64,000 nucleotides of DNA, from positions 620,001-684,000 of the forward strand of contig NZ_CP119559.1 in NCBI RefSeq assembly GCF_029278565.1, written 5' to 3'. This stretch comes from Haloarcula halophila. GTDB lineage: Archaea; Halobacteriota; Halobacteria; Halobacteriales; Haloarculaceae. A program made the position numbers and the translations under genes. Positions 34,748-43,819 of the stretch are shown here, in pieces (position 1 is the stretch's first letter; every line of letters begins with the position of its first letter). Under the pieces are notes generated by a model that did no database searches, was not told the DNA's origin, and was given only the letters and a program-made list of their open reading frames with translations.

Positions 34748-34828
34748 ACACCCTCACGTGGTCCGGGGGACAGTAAACCCCGCGGTCGAAACAAGCGCTT
34801 TTTCACCGTGTCCGTCGTCCCGGGTCAC

Positions 34829-35371
34829 ATGTACGAAGTGGAGGTGAAGGTTCCGGCCCACCTCGCGACGGTTGCGGACCGCCTCGCCGACCTCGGAGCG
34901 GAACGGACCAGAACGGTCGTCCAGGAAGACACCTACTACGACGCACCCCATCGGGACTTCGCCGAGACCGACGAGGCGTTACGCGTCCGTCGGGAGACCC
35001 GCGAGGGGACGACGACGGCCCGGATGACCTACAAGGGACCGCTCGTCGACGACGAATCCAAGACGCGAACGGAGGTCGAGACGGGCGTCGACGACGGGGA
35101 TGACGCGGATGTGCTCTTTCGGAATCTCGGATTCGACCCCGTCGCCACCGTCGAGAAGGACCGCCGGTTCTACAGCTACGACGGCTACACGGTCACGCTC
35201 GACGCCGTCGAGGGCGTCGGCGAGTACGTCGAAGTCGAGACGGAAGTCGAGTCCGAAGACGCCGTCGAGGCGGCACGCGAGGGGGCATATGGCGTACTCA
35301 GGGACCTCGGACTCGACCCGGCGGACCAACGCCGGACGTCGTATCTCGGGATGTTGCTCGACGATTCTTGA
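34829..35371 (+). CDS. CYTH-domain protein (class IV adenylate cyclase / thiamine triphosphatase fold)
   Basis: A 180-residue triphosphate-tunnel protein starting MYEVEVKVPAHL, where EVEVK is the ExExK signature. Conserved charged strands follow: RVRRETR, RMTYKGPLVDDESKTRTEVE, VEKDRRFYSYDGYTVTLDAVEGVGEYVEVETEV. CyaB-type proteins may make cAMP or hydrolyse triphosphates; archaeal function is unsettled. The ATG at 34829 is supported by gctttttca about 27 bases upstream. The same frame is open far upstream but is antisense to ilvA/FKBP and not coding there. Confidence 0.9.
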   Translation: MYEVEVKVPAHLATVADRLADLGAERTRTVVQEDTYYDAPHRDFAETDEALRVRRETREGTTTARMTYKGPLVDDESKTRTEVETGVDDGDDADVLFRNLGFDPVATVEKDRRFYSYDGYTVTLDAVEGVGEYVEVETEVESEDAVEAAREGAYGVLRDLGLDPADQRRTSYLGMLLDDS

Positions 35372-35403
35372 GAGTTATTTTTCGACGCCGAACACTTCTC
35401 GTA

Positions 35404-35411
35404 AGTTATAG
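35404..35411 (+). promoter_or_regulatory. TATA box of the methionine adenosyltransferase gene
   Basis: agttatag lies about 30 bases before the ATG at 35438; a second AT-rich block (agttattttt) is at 35373-35382. Confidence 0.5.
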
Positions 35412-35437
35412 AACCCACCCCTGCCAACTACGCGGCA

Positions 35438-36640
35438 ATGACCGACCGGAACATCCACGTCAAGCCCGAGAGCGGGGTCGCAGTCGAAGACCAGGAAGTC
35501 GAGATCGTCGAGCGAAAGGGGATCGGTCATCCGGACTCCATCTGTGACGGCGTCGCCGAGAGCGTCTCCCGCCGGCTGGCGACCGCGTACATCGACCGCG
35601 TCGGGAAGGTCCTCCACTACAACACCGACGAGACGCAACTCGTCGCCGGGACGGCTGCGCCGGCCTACGGCGGCGGCGAAGTCCTCGAACCGATCTATCT
35701 GCTGATCGTCGGCCGGGCGACCAAGACCTACGAAGGGACCCGAATCCCGGCCGAGCGGCTCGCACTGGAGGCCGCCCGCGAGTACCTCGACGAGCAGTTC
35801 CCCAACCTCGACGTCGGCTCGGACGTCATCGTCGACGTACAACTGGGCGAAGGCTCGGGCGACCTCCAGACGGTCTTCGGCGAGGAAGCCGCCATCCCGA
35901 TGGCAAACGACACGAGCTACGGTGTCGGCCACGCGCCCCTCTCGGAGACCGAACGGATCGTCTACAACACCGAGCGCCGACTGACCGGGGAGTACGCTGC
36001 CGACAACCCCGTGGTCGGTGAGGACGTGAAAGTGATGGGCAAACGCGAGGGCGACCACATCGATGTGACCGTCGCCGTGGCGATGGTCGACGAGTACGTC
36101 GCCGGCCTGGAGGAGTACAAGGACGCCGTCGCCGACGTCCGCGAATACGTCTCCGGGTTGGCCGAGGGGTACACAGACCGGGACATCTCCGTCCACGTCA
36201 ACACCGCGGACGACTACGAGAACGAGTCGATCTACCTGACGACGACCGGGACCAGCGCCGAGCAGGGCGACGACGGCTCGGTCGGCCGGGGGAACCGCGC
36301 CAACGGCCTCATCACGCCCAACCGCCCGATGAGCATGGAAGCCACCTCCGGAAAGAACCCGGTCAACCACATCGGGAAGATCTACAACCTCCTCTCGACG
36401 TCGATCGCCGAGTCCGTCGTCGAGGAGGTCGACGGGATCCGTCAGCTCCAGCTCCGGTTGCTCTCACAGATCGGCTCACCCATCGACGACCCACACGTCG
36501 CCGACGCGATGCTGGTCACCGAAGACGGCGTCTCGGTCGGCGACATCGAGGCGGAGGTCCGTGCGGCCGTCGACGACGAACTCGCGGACGTGACTGAGAT
36601 CACTCGGCAGGTCATCGAGGGCGACGTGACGACGTTCTGA
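35438..36640 (+). CDS. mat: Archaeal-type methionine adenosyltransferase
   Basis: Makes S-adenosylmethionine from methionine and ATP. The 400-residue archaeal form is unlike bacterial MetK in overall sequence but keeps [17 protein letters not shown] near the N-terminus, the [12 protein letters not shown] segment, GQGD-equivalent and [32 protein letters not shown] blocks. It sits alone with its own promoter between the CYTH and DUF5804 genes. Confidence 0.97.
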   Translation: MTDRNIHVKPESGVAVEDQEVEIVERKGIGHPDSICDGVAESVSRRLATAYIDRVGKVLHYNTDETQLVAGTAAPAYGGGEVLEPIYLLIVGRATKTYEGTRIPAERLALEAAREYLDEQFPNLDVGSDVIVDVQLGEGSGDLQTVFGEEAAIPMANDTSYGVGHAPLSETERIVYNTERRLTGEYAADNPVVGEDVKVMGKREGDHIDVTVAVAMVDEYVAGLEEYKDAVADVREYVSGLAEGYTDRDISVHVNTADDYENESIYLTTTGTSAEQGDDGSVGRGNRANGLITPNRPMSMEATSGKNPVNHIGKIYNLLSTSIAESVVEEVDGIRQLQLRLLSQIGSPIDDPHVADAMLVTEDGVSVGDIEAEVRAAVDDELADVTEITRQVIEGDVTTF

Positions 36641-36718
36641 CTCCCGGCGACGGCCCCCGCAAGAGCGCCGAACGGACGCACCGAAAGCTAAATCCACACA
36701 CGGCGTCTGTCCCCGACA

Positions 36719-37216
36719 ATGACACAGGTCTGTCTCGTCGGCGACGACGAGGTGAACCTCGGGTACGAACTTCTCTCCCGCGAGACGGCCAGAGACGCGT
36801 TGATGACGTACGACCTGCGTGAACCGTTCGAAAACACCGTCGCGGTCGAGACGGTGAGCCTGGGTGCGGCAGTCGCACTGCTGAACGACCTCAACTGGTA
36901 TCTGGTCCGTTTTGTCGACGCCGCGCTCGTCAAAGAGCCCTCGGTCAGTGAGACCGAGTGGCTCTCGCGGGACCTTGCTGCGGCAGTCAGGGACGACCGC
37001 GTCACACCCGACCAGACCGACCGGTTCCTGATGGTCTACGGCGTCGAGCAGCAGGCTGTCGAGACGGAGCAGGCCGGACCCGAGTCGACGGGGCCGCCCC
37101 GGCTCGTCGAACCGATGCTGGTCACGCGGACGGGCGAGGTCATCCCCGAATACGACCTCCGTGAGGTCGACGAGACGCTGGTCGTGCGGGTGACGGAAGA
37201 CGAGTTCGGAGCGTAG
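36719..37216 (+). CDS. DUF5804 haloarchaeal protein
   Basis: A 165-residue cytoplasmic protein. Blocks such as VCLVGDDEVNLGYELLSRETARDAL, SLGAAVALLNDLNWYLVRFV and EYDLREVDETLVVRVTE recur in haloarchaeal homologues often found downstream of the methionine adenosyltransferase gene. No catalytic motif is visible. This copy has a roughly 15-residue Glu/Gly-rich insertion before RLVEPMLV. The function is unknown. Confidence 0.78.
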   Translation: MTQVCLVGDDEVNLGYELLSRETARDALMTYDLREPFENTVAVETVSLGAAVALLNDLNWYLVRFVDAALVKEPSVSETEWLSRDLAAAVRDDRVTPDQTDRFLMVYGVEQQAVETEQAGPESTGPPRLVEPMLVTRTGEVIPEYDLREVDETLVVRVTEDEFGA

Positions 37217-37223
37217 GACGCGT

Positions 37224-37299
37224 GACGAGTGGTCGGTGTGTCAGAGGCAAGTCCGGGAACGGACGTGACCACTCGTCCGGTCCGGAAGCGTGCCGGACC
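37224..37299. repeat. Two adjacent perfect stem-loops after the DUF5804 gene
   Basis: GACGAGTGGTC (37224-37234) pairs perfectly with GACCACTCGTC (37267-37277), 11 bp. Its loop contains the hairpin GTCCG-GGAA-CGGAC (37251-37264). Immediately after it, GGTCCGG (37279-37285) pairs with CCGGACC (37293-37299). It starts 7 bases after the stop codon. It could be a terminator, a small RNA or an operator for the next regulator gene. Confidence 0.55.
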
Positions 37300-37446
37300 C
37301 ATCAGAGATAGAGTACGTCGGGGGTACTTATACCGATTGTCCGGGAACATTCCCACAGTGCGAAAAACCGCTGGACAGTTGCCCAGTGGATCGGATTCGT
37401 TGCTCAGTTTCTGTGGGAGCCGGTGCATTCATATCCAGTCAGTTAG

Positions 37447-38220
37447 ATGTCACTGCCGATGGGAGGCCCACCGGAATTCGTCGATACGATCGCTCGGCGA
37501 CGGGAGTTACTCACGCTGCTCGTGGAACCCAGAACCAAACCGGAACTCGTCGAAGCCACCGACGTCGCCCGCTCGACGGTCGACAGAGCGATCGAATCGC
37601 TCCGGGCGGACGAACTGGTCAGCCGCGAGGGAAGCACGTACACGGCGACCTACGCAGGCCGACACGCCGGTGACGCCTACGACCGGTTCGTCTCCCGGAC
37701 CCGGGCACTCCGGGCCGCCCAGCCCGTCCTCGATCCGTTACCGCCCGATATCTCGATCCCGGCGGCCGCTCTCGATAGCGCGACGGTCATCGAGACGACC
37801 CCGGAAGCACCCCTGGCACCCGTCCAGCACAACGCCGAACGGATCGCCGAGGCCAGCGAGTTTCGGGGCACCGGACCGACAGTTATCCCGCAGTACACCG
37901 AGCAGATAACCGCCCTCGTCGAGGACGGAGCGACCGTCGAACTAGTGTTGACCGACGGGGCCGTCGACGCGCTCCGCGAGAACTACACCGAGGACTACGA
38001 ACAGTTACGCGCCGCCGCCGATCTCTCGCTGTCAGTGACAGCGGAGCCGATGCCCTATGCGGTCTGGACTGCACAGACGCCGGATGGCCCGGTTAGCGGG
38101 CTCGTCGTCTACACCGACTCGGGAATCAGTGGGGTCGTCACGAACGACGCGGACGCGATGAACGACTGGGCGCGAGCCGAGTACGAATCCTATCTGGCGA
38201 GCGCGCGACCACTCGATTAG
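37447..38220 (+). CDS. Winged-helix transcriptional regulator, FilR1/DUF1724 type
   Basis: A 257-residue regulator. Residues 10-75 form a winged helix-turn-helix (RRELLTLLVEPRTKPELVEATDVARSTVDRAIESLRADELV). The remainder matches the FilR1 middle-domain family of archaeal regulators, with a long ligand-sensing beta/alpha domain (TVIPQYTEQITALVEDGATVELVLTDGAVDAL). An alternative ATG at 37459 would suit the nearby ttcatatcc promoter element better. Target genes are unknown. Its stop overlaps the stop of the convergent cysteine synthase gene. Confidence 0.85.
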   Translation: MSLPMGGPPEFVDTIARRRELLTLLVEPRTKPELVEATDVARSTVDRAIESLRADELVSREGSTYTATYAGRHAGDAYDRFVSRTRALRAAQPVLDPLPPDISIPAAALDSATVIETTPEAPLAPVQHNAERIAEASEFRGTGPTVIPQYTEQITALVEDGATVELVLTDGAVDALRENYTEDYEQLRAAADLSLSVTAEPMPYAVWTAQTPDGPVSGLVVYTDSGISGVVTNDADAMNDWARAEYESYLASARPLD

Positions 38221-39128
38221 TCGAACATCCCGGTCGACATGTACCGCTCGCCGCTGTCCCAGTAGACGGTGACGACGAGCGGGTCCTCGACGCCGTCGTC
38301 GAGGAGTCGCTGTGCCCACTCGCGTGCGGCGAGGTTCGAAGCGCCGGAGGACTGGCCGACGAGGATGCCTTCCTCCCGGGCGAGGCGGCGGCACTCCGCT
38401 TCGGCGTCGTCGAGTTCGACGGTGAGGACGTCGTCGATGAGATCGACGTCGGTGTTCGGGCTGACGAACCCCGGTCCCATCCCCTGGAAGCTGTCCTGGC
38501 CGGTCCCCGGTTCCATTCCGGAGAGGACGGCGTTGTCCGCGGGTTCGACGGCGACGATATCCATCTCGGGGAACGCCTCGCGGAGCCGCTTCCCGGTGCC
38601 ACTGATCGTCCCGCCGGTCCCGACGCCGGCGACCAGCGCGTCGACGGTCCGGTCGCCGACCTGCTCGATGACCTCCGCGCCGGTCGTCTCGTAGTGTGCC
38701 CGCGGATTTGCCGGGTTGTCGAACTGGCGCAACTGGATGTACCCAGCCTGATCCGTGAGTTCGTCGGCCCGATCTTTCGCCGTCGAGATGTCACCCTCGA
38801 CGAGTTCGATCTCCGCGCCGTAGGCTCGCATGATCTCACGGCGCTCGGGGGACTTCGAGGACGGCATCACGAGCACCACGTCGTAGCCCTTGACCGCGCC
38901 GACCATCGCCAACCCGATTCCGGTGTTGCCGCTCGTCGGTTCGACCAGCGTGTCACCCGACGCGAGGTCCCCCTCTCGCTCGGCCCGTTCGATCATGAAC
39001 GCCGCCGGCCGATCTTTCGCGGAGCCCCCTGGGTTGAACGACTCGACCTTGGCGGCGACTGTCGCCCCCGCCGGCGCATCGACCGACACCAGCGGAGAGC
39101 CCACGGTATCGAGAATATCGTCGTGCAT
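38217..39128 (-). CDS. Cysteine synthase (PLP-dependent O-acetylserine sulfhydrylase family)
   Basis: Forms cysteine from O-acetylserine (made by the CysE at 891-1442) and sulfide. From ATG 39128 (MHDDILDTVGSPLV) it has 303 residues. The PLP lysine is in NPGGSAKDRPAAF, the substrate loop is EPTSGNTGIGLAM, the phosphate-binding loop is AGVGTGGTISGTG, and the C-terminal GQSSGASNLAA is present. Upstream codons to 39272 encode a non-conserved Arg-rich stretch and are excluded. A short-type enzyme could also use O-phosphoserine or homocysteine/cystathionine substrates. Confidence 0.92.
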   Translation of the reverse strand: MHDDILDTVGSPLVSVDAPAGATVAAKVESFNPGGSAKDRPAAFMIERAEREGDLASGDTLVEPTSGNTGIGLAMVGAVKGYDVVLVMPSSKSPERREIMRAYGAEIELVEGDISTAKDRADELTDQAGYIQLRQFDNPANPRAHYETTGAEVIEQVGDRTVDALVAGVGTGGTISGTGKRLREAFPEMDIVAVEPADNAVLSGMEPGTGQDSFQGMGPGFVSPNTDVDLIDDVLTVELDDAEAECRRLAREEGILVGQSSGASNLAAREWAQRLLDDGVEDPLVVTVYWDSGERYMSTGMFD

Positions 39129-39235
39129 GCCTCCGGATACGCCAGGGAGACCTAAACCCCTACTGGAGCCCCCCATACCGTGTGGGTGATCGCGGGTCCC
39201 GGCAGGCTTTTCCGGCGGCTGGCCGATCGTCCAGT

Positions 39236-39670
39236 ATGGACGGCCGCGTCGGGGACACCTACGTCGCCGCACTCCAGCACGGCCTCGCGGACCGATCGGG
39301 CGACGAGACGCTGGTCGGTGTCGTCCGGGAACCGACGAGCTGGTTCCACGCTGCGGTCGACGAGAACATCCCGGAACTCGGTCCGCCTCCCGACCTACTC
39401 GCCGAGGCGAAACAGGTGACCGAGGAGTTCAAACGCCGAGGGATGTGCGACGAGGGCGCTCACAACGCCGCCTGGGAGGAGATCGACTTCGCTGATCGGT
39501 ACCGAACGGCTCTGGCGAGCGAGGCCGCGGCACGGGCAGCACTGGCCGATCTCCGTGGCCGCGTCGACGACGGCGAATCGGTCCTGCTCGTCTGCTTCGA
39601 GGGCGAATCCAAGCGGTGTCACCGCACGCTCCTCCGAGAGCGGTTGACGGCCCCAGAGCCCGTCGGGTGA
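39236..39670 (+). CDS. DUF488 family protein
   Basis: A 144-residue protein from ATG 39236. The C-terminal motif VCFEGESKRCHRTLL is the Cys-x-x-x-x-x-x-x-CHR signature of DUF488, whose two Cys may form a redox or metal site. The family's function is unknown. It starts a same-strand pair with a thioredoxin-like gene 39 bases downstream, suggesting a thiol-related role. This is inference only. Confidence 0.78.
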   Translation: MDGRVGDTYVAALQHGLADRSGDETLVGVVREPTSWFHAAVDENIPELGPPPDLLAEAKQVTEEFKRRGMCDEGAHNAAWEEIDFADRYRTALASEAAARAALADLRGRVDDGESVLLVCFEGESKRCHRTLLRERLTAPEPVG

Positions 39671-39709
39671 GCCGGGAACTTCAAGCCGGTGGCTCCGCTA
39701 TCTGCTGGC

Positions 39710-40105
39710 ATGAGCGACTCGGAGCGACTGGAGACCATGGAACCGAACCCGGTGTGGGTCGAGGACGCCTACACCGATTCGGTCGACGTACTGAAACGCT
39801 ACAGCGACGACCTGATCTTCAAGATCTGGGGCGGAGACTGGTGTAAGGACTGTCGCGCCCAGCTCCCCGATTTCGGGGCCGCGCTGGACGCAGCCGGAAT
39901 CCCGGACACGCAGATCTATCACTACCCCGTCGAGAAGGAGGACGACGGCTCCAAGACCGGCGAAGCCGTCGAGGCGTACGGGATCGAGTACATCCCGACT
40001 GTCGTCGTCGAACACGACGGCGAGGAGATCGCCCGCTTCGTCGAGGAGGAGCCGGTTCCGATCCTCGTGTACCTCGCAGACGAGATCGGGGCCGCGCTGG
40101 AGTAG
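39710..40105 (+). CDS. Thioredoxin-like protein
   Basis: A 131-residue thioredoxin-fold protein from ATG 39710. The active site WCKDC (about residue 49-53) has both cysteines, and the cis-Pro lies in EYIPTVVVEHDGEEIARFVEE. It probably reduces disulfides or peroxidised thiols in the cytoplasm. Its stop touches the stop of the convergent SSP411-type gene, which also contains a thioredoxin domain. Confidence 0.88.
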   Translation: MSDSERLETMEPNPVWVEDAYTDSVDVLKRYSDDLIFKIWGGDWCKDCRAQLPDFGAALDAAGIPDTQIYHYPVEKEDDGSKTGEAVEAYGIEYIPTVVVEHDGEEIARFVEEEPVPILVYLADEIGAALE

Positions 40106-42289
40106 TTACTCCTGACCCCACTCCAAGGCCGTCGTCAGGTCCGTCTGTGGCGGTGAGCAGGCGAAGTTCCGACAGGCGTAGACCGTCGGATTGCCCGCTG
40201 TCAGGCCGCGGCCGGCCCAGATCGGCGGCATCTCCGTGAGACCGAGATCCGCGAGCCACTCGTCGACGATATCGTCGGCGGCGGGCCGCCACGCCAGAAG
40301 CCGTCGCGGGACGTACGTCTCGGCGAGCGTCTCCGTCCATGCCTCCGGTGGGTTCTCGGGGTCACAGACGAGCGTCAGTTCCAGCGACCCCTGCTCGTAG
40401 GTATCTGTCGCCAGCGTGAGCGAAGCGTGCTGGAGCGGGTCCGACGAGGTCCGGTTCGCGTGGGTCCGGACGACCCCCTCGGCGACCGTCTCGAAGCGGT
40501 CGTCGGCCCGGAAGTGATCGAGCGCGAGCAGGAGGTCGACGGCCACGCCGGTGCTGGACGGCGTCGAGTGGTCGGTGAGTTCCTGGGGCCGGGCGACCAG
40601 CGCCTCCCCGCCGGTCGGCGTGAAGTACAGCGTCTCCTCGCCGTCGTCCCAGAACGCCTCGGTGATCGCCTCCGCCAGGTCCATCGCGAACGCCAGGTGG
40701 TCGACGTCGCCGGTCGCCTCGAACAGCGCCAGCGCACCACGGCCGAGGAACGCGTAGTCTTCGAGGTAGCCGTCGATCCCGACGTCGCCGTCCTTGTACC
40801 GTCGGGCGAGTCGGCCCTCGTCGGCGTCCCAGAGGTGTTCGCGGACGAACGACAGCGCGTCGGCGGCCACGTCGGCGTAGACGTCGTCGAGGACCAGCGC
40901 GCCCTCCGCGAGCGCGCGGATCATCAGCCCGTTCCACCCGGCGAGGACCTTCTCGTCCCTGGCCGGGCGCGGGCGGTCCTGGCGGGCATCGAAGGCCTGG
41001 TCCAGTGCCGACTCCAAGCGCTCCGTGACCTCGCTCTCGCTCAGTTCGTACTCCTCGGCGAGCACCGAGAGCGGTTTCCGCACGCCCAGTACGGCCGCAC
41101 CCTCGAAGTTACCACGGCCCGTGACGCCGTAGTACTCACAGAACAGGTCCGCGGTGGTCTCGTCGTCGATGGCGTCGTGGGCCTGGTCGGGCGTCCAGAC
41201 GTAGAACGCGCCCTCCTCGCTGTCCCCGTCGGGATCACTCGGCGGAGGGCTCACCGCGTCCAGCGTGCTGAAGAAGCCGCCCTCGTCGTGTTGCAGTTCG
41301 CGCTGGACAAACGCGAACGTCTCCCGGACGACGCTGGCGTACCGTTCGGAGCCGATCGCCTGATAGCCGGCCAGGAACGCCCGGGGGATCTCCGCGTTGT
41401 CGTACAGCATCTTCTCGAAGTGGGGTACCGCCCACTGCTGGTCGGTCGAGTAGCGGTGGAAGCCGCCGCCGACGTGATCGTACAGTCCCCGGTCGGCCAT
41501 CACGTCCAGCGTCTCCTCGACGACGGCCAGATAGCTGTCGTCCGCGCCGCCGTCGCCCGATCCCGTAGGGGCCGTCCCCGAATCGGCCGGTGACCCCCCG
41601 TCGGCGTGAGCACGTAACAGCGCGTGGAGCCGGCCGGTCTGGGGGAACTTCGGGCCGCCCGAGCCCCAGCCGCCGTTCTGTCGGTCGGCACCACGGTGGG
41701 CGATGGTCGCCGCGGTCTGGATCAGATCGTCGGCCGGGTCCTCGGGGTCGGCCGGCGTCGCCTCCAGGTCGCTCTCGATAGCGTCGGTCCACTGCTGAGC
41801 GCGGTTCTCCATCTCCGCGCGGTCCTCCGGGTCGGCCCACGATTCGGCCAGTCGCTCCAGCAGGTCCCCGAAGCCCGGTTGGCCGCGCTTCTCTTCGGGC
41901 GGGAAGTAGGTCCCCACGTAGAACGGTTCCCCCTCCGGTGTGAGCCAGGCCGACAGCGGCCACCCGCCGCCACCGGTCACCTGCTGGCAGATGCTCATGT
42001 AGACGGAGTCGATGTCGGGCCGTTCCTCCCGGTCGACCTTGATCGGGACGAAGTGCTCGTTGAGCAGCGCCGCCGTCGCCTCGTCCTGGAAGCTCTCCTC
42101 CTCCATGACGTGACACCAGTGGCAGGCAGCGTAGCCGATCGAGAGGAAGATGGGTTTGTCCTGCTCACGGGCGGCCGCCAGGGCCTGCTCGTCCCAGGGC
42201 TGCCAGTTGACCGGGTTGTCGGCGTGCTGACGGAGGTACGGGCTCTGTGCCTCGTCGAGGCGGTTCCGTGACGTGGGGTCGTCGCTCAT
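40106..42289 (-). CDS. SSP411/YyaL-type thioredoxin-domain protein (DUF255)
   Basis: A 727-residue protein. The first 170 residues match DUF255: PYLRQHADNPVNW, then ACHWCHVMEEESF with the Cys-x-x-Cys pair, and VKVDREERPDIDSVYM. The rest is an alpha/alpha-barrel like N-acylglucosamine epimerase/glycosyl hydrolase folds (DHVGGGFHRYSTDQQWAVPHFEKMLYDNA; EKVLAGWNGLMIRALA). The family is widespread from bacteria to human SPATA20 but biochemically unclear. The C-terminal CRNFACSPP motif is also conserved. Confidence 0.93.
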   Translation of the reverse strand: MSDDPTSRNRLDEAQSPYLRQHADNPVNWQPWDEQALAAAREQDKPIFLSIGYAACHWCHVMEEESFQDEATAALLNEHFVPIKVDREERPDIDSVYMSICQQVTGGGGWPLSAWLTPEGEPFYVGTYFPPEEKRGQPGFGDLLERLAESWADPEDRAEMENRAQQWTDAIESDLEATPADPEDPADDLIQTAATIAHRGADRQNGGWGSGGPKFPQTGRLHALLRAHADGGSPADSGTAPTGSGDGGADDSYLAVVEETLDVMADRGLYDHVGGGFHRYSTDQQWAVPHFEKMLYDNAEIPRAFLAGYQAIGSERYASVVRETFAFVQRELQHDEGGFFSTLDAVSPPPSDPDGDSEEGAFYVWTPDQAHDAIDDETTADLFCEYYGVTGRGNFEGAAVLGVRKPLSVLAEEYELSESEVTERLESALDQAFDARQDRPRPARDEKVLAGWNGLMIRALAEGALVLDDVYADVAADALSFVREHLWDADEGRLARRYKDGDVGIDGYLEDYAFLGRGALALFEATGDVDHLAFAMDLAEAITEAFWDDGEETLYFTPTGGEALVARPQELTDHSTPSSTGVAVDLLLALDHFRADDRFETVAEGVVRTHANRTSSDPLQHASLTLATDTYEQGSLELTLVCDPENPPEAWTETLAETYVPRRLLAWRPAADDIVDEWLADLGLTEMPPIWAGRGLTAGNPTVYACRNFACSPPQTDLTTALEWGQE

Positions 42290-42422
42290 GCCCCGGTATC
42301 GGAGTGCCGCGGGGAAAAGGGACGCGACGACACCGGAGTGAGGGGGCTAGTTCGGGTGAGCGACGCGCGGGCGACGGGCAGAGAGAGCAATACTTACGTC
42401 GGTCCCCGTCGCGAATTCGGAC

Positions 42423-43718
42423 ATGACAGAGACAGTGCTGCTCGTGGGTGGCGGGGGCCGCGAACACGCCGTCGCCCGTGCGCTCGGGGAGTCGGACGCC
42501 GACCTCTACGCCTGTGCCGGCAACCGCAACCCCGGCATCGCCGCGCTGGCCGAGGGGTTCGAGACGCTGGACACGACGAACCCGACGGCGGTGACGACCT
42601 ACGCCCGCGAGGTGGATGCGACGCTGGCCGTCGTCGGTCCCGAAGCACCGCTGGCAGCAGGGGTCGCCGACGCACTGGACGACGCCGGCGTCTACGCGTT
42701 CGGCCCCCAGGAGGCCGAAGCCCGCATCGAGACGGACAAGGCGTTCCAGCGCCGGTTCATGCGGGACAACGACATCCCGGGCTGTCCGGACTTCGAGACG
42801 TTCGACGACATGGAGGCCGCCTGTGCGTACGTCGACGACTACGACGGCGACCTCGCCGTCAAGCCGGCGGGACTCACCGGCGGAAAAGGCGTCCGCGTGA
42901 CCGGCGACCAGATCAGCAAAGCCGAAGCCAAGGAGTACATCCGGGAGTCGAACTACGACCGGATCGTCCTCGAAGAGCGACTCGTCGGCGAGGAGTTCAC
43001 GGTCCAGGCGTTCGTCGCCAACGGCGAGGTCCGCGTCACCCCCGCCGTCCAGGACCACAAGCGTGCCTACGAGGGCGACGAGGGACCGAACACCGGTGGG
43101 ATGGGCAGTTACTCCGACGCCGGCCTCGAACTGCCGTTCATGGACGAGGACGACTACATGGCCGCCGTCGACGTGATCGAGGCGACCGTCGACGCCCTGG
43201 AGGGGTACAAGGGCGTCCTCTACGGGCAGTTCATGCTCACCAGCGAGGGGCCGAAGGTCGTCGAGTTCAACGCTCGCTTCGGCGACCCCGAGGCGATGAA
43301 CACCCTCCCGGTGCTGAACACGCCGTTCCTCGACGTACTGACGGCCGCACGGGACGAGGAGTCGCTGCCCCAACTCTCCTTCCAGCCCAAGGCGACGGTC
43401 TGTAAGTACGCGGTTCCCGAGGGCTACCCGACCAATCCGGAGGCGGGCGCTCGGGTGACCATCGACGAGGAGAACGCCGGCGACGCGCTGTTGTTCTACG
43501 CCAGCGTCGACGAGCGGGCGGACGGCATCTACACCACGACCTCGCGTTCCTATGCTGTCGTGGGTGTCGCCGACAGCATCGGCGAAGCGGAGGAGATCGC
43601 CGAGCGCGCGCTCGACCGGGCGGGCACTGACGGTCTCCGAGTCCGTCACGACATCGGGACGGCCGATCTCGTCCAGCAGCGTCTCGATCACATGGCGGAG
43701 ATCCGCGGCGAGCGCTGA
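42423..43718 (+). CDS. purD: Phosphoribosylamine-glycine ligase
   Basis: Second step of purine synthesis: phosphoribosylamine, glycine and ATP to GAR. The 431-residue ATP-grasp enzyme begins TVLLVGGGGREHAVARAL and has VVGPEAPLAAGVAD, the ATP-grasp strand DLAVKPAGLTGGKGVRV, EERLVGEEFTVQAFV, the PNTGGMGSYSDAG motif and VEFNARFGDPE for metal binding. It has its own promoter-like element (aatacttac, near 42390). Confidence 0.97.
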   Translation: MTETVLLVGGGGREHAVARALGESDADLYACAGNRNPGIAALAEGFETLDTTNPTAVTTYAREVDATLAVVGPEAPLAAGVADALDDAGVYAFGPQEAEARIETDKAFQRRFMRDNDIPGCPDFETFDDMEAACAYVDDYDGDLAVKPAGLTGGKGVRVTGDQISKAEAKEYIRESNYDRIVLEERLVGEEFTVQAFVANGEVRVTPAVQDHKRAYEGDEGPNTGGMGSYSDAGLELPFMDEDDYMAAVDVIEATVDALEGYKGVLYGQFMLTSEGPKVVEFNARFGDPEAMNTLPVLNTPFLDVLTAARDEESLPQLSFQPKATVCKYAVPEGYPTNPEAGARVTIDEENAGDALLFYASVDERADGIYTTTSRSYAVVGVADSIGEAEEIAERALDRAGTDGLRVRHDIGTADLVQQRLDHMAEIRGER

Positions 43719-43819
43719 CCCGTCGCGGGAACTTTCAAGGAGGCCCTCCGAGTAGATCACCCCGTGGCAGGACTCGCCGTGAGCCGTCCCCGCTATCAGG
43801 CAACCGGTGGTGGGCCAGA

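Noticed and set aside
33203-34828. Long upstream extension of the CYTH gene frame
   Set aside because: The frame happens to stay open antisense to the FKBP and threonine dehydratase genes. The family start MYEVEVK and a TATA-like element place the real start at 34829.
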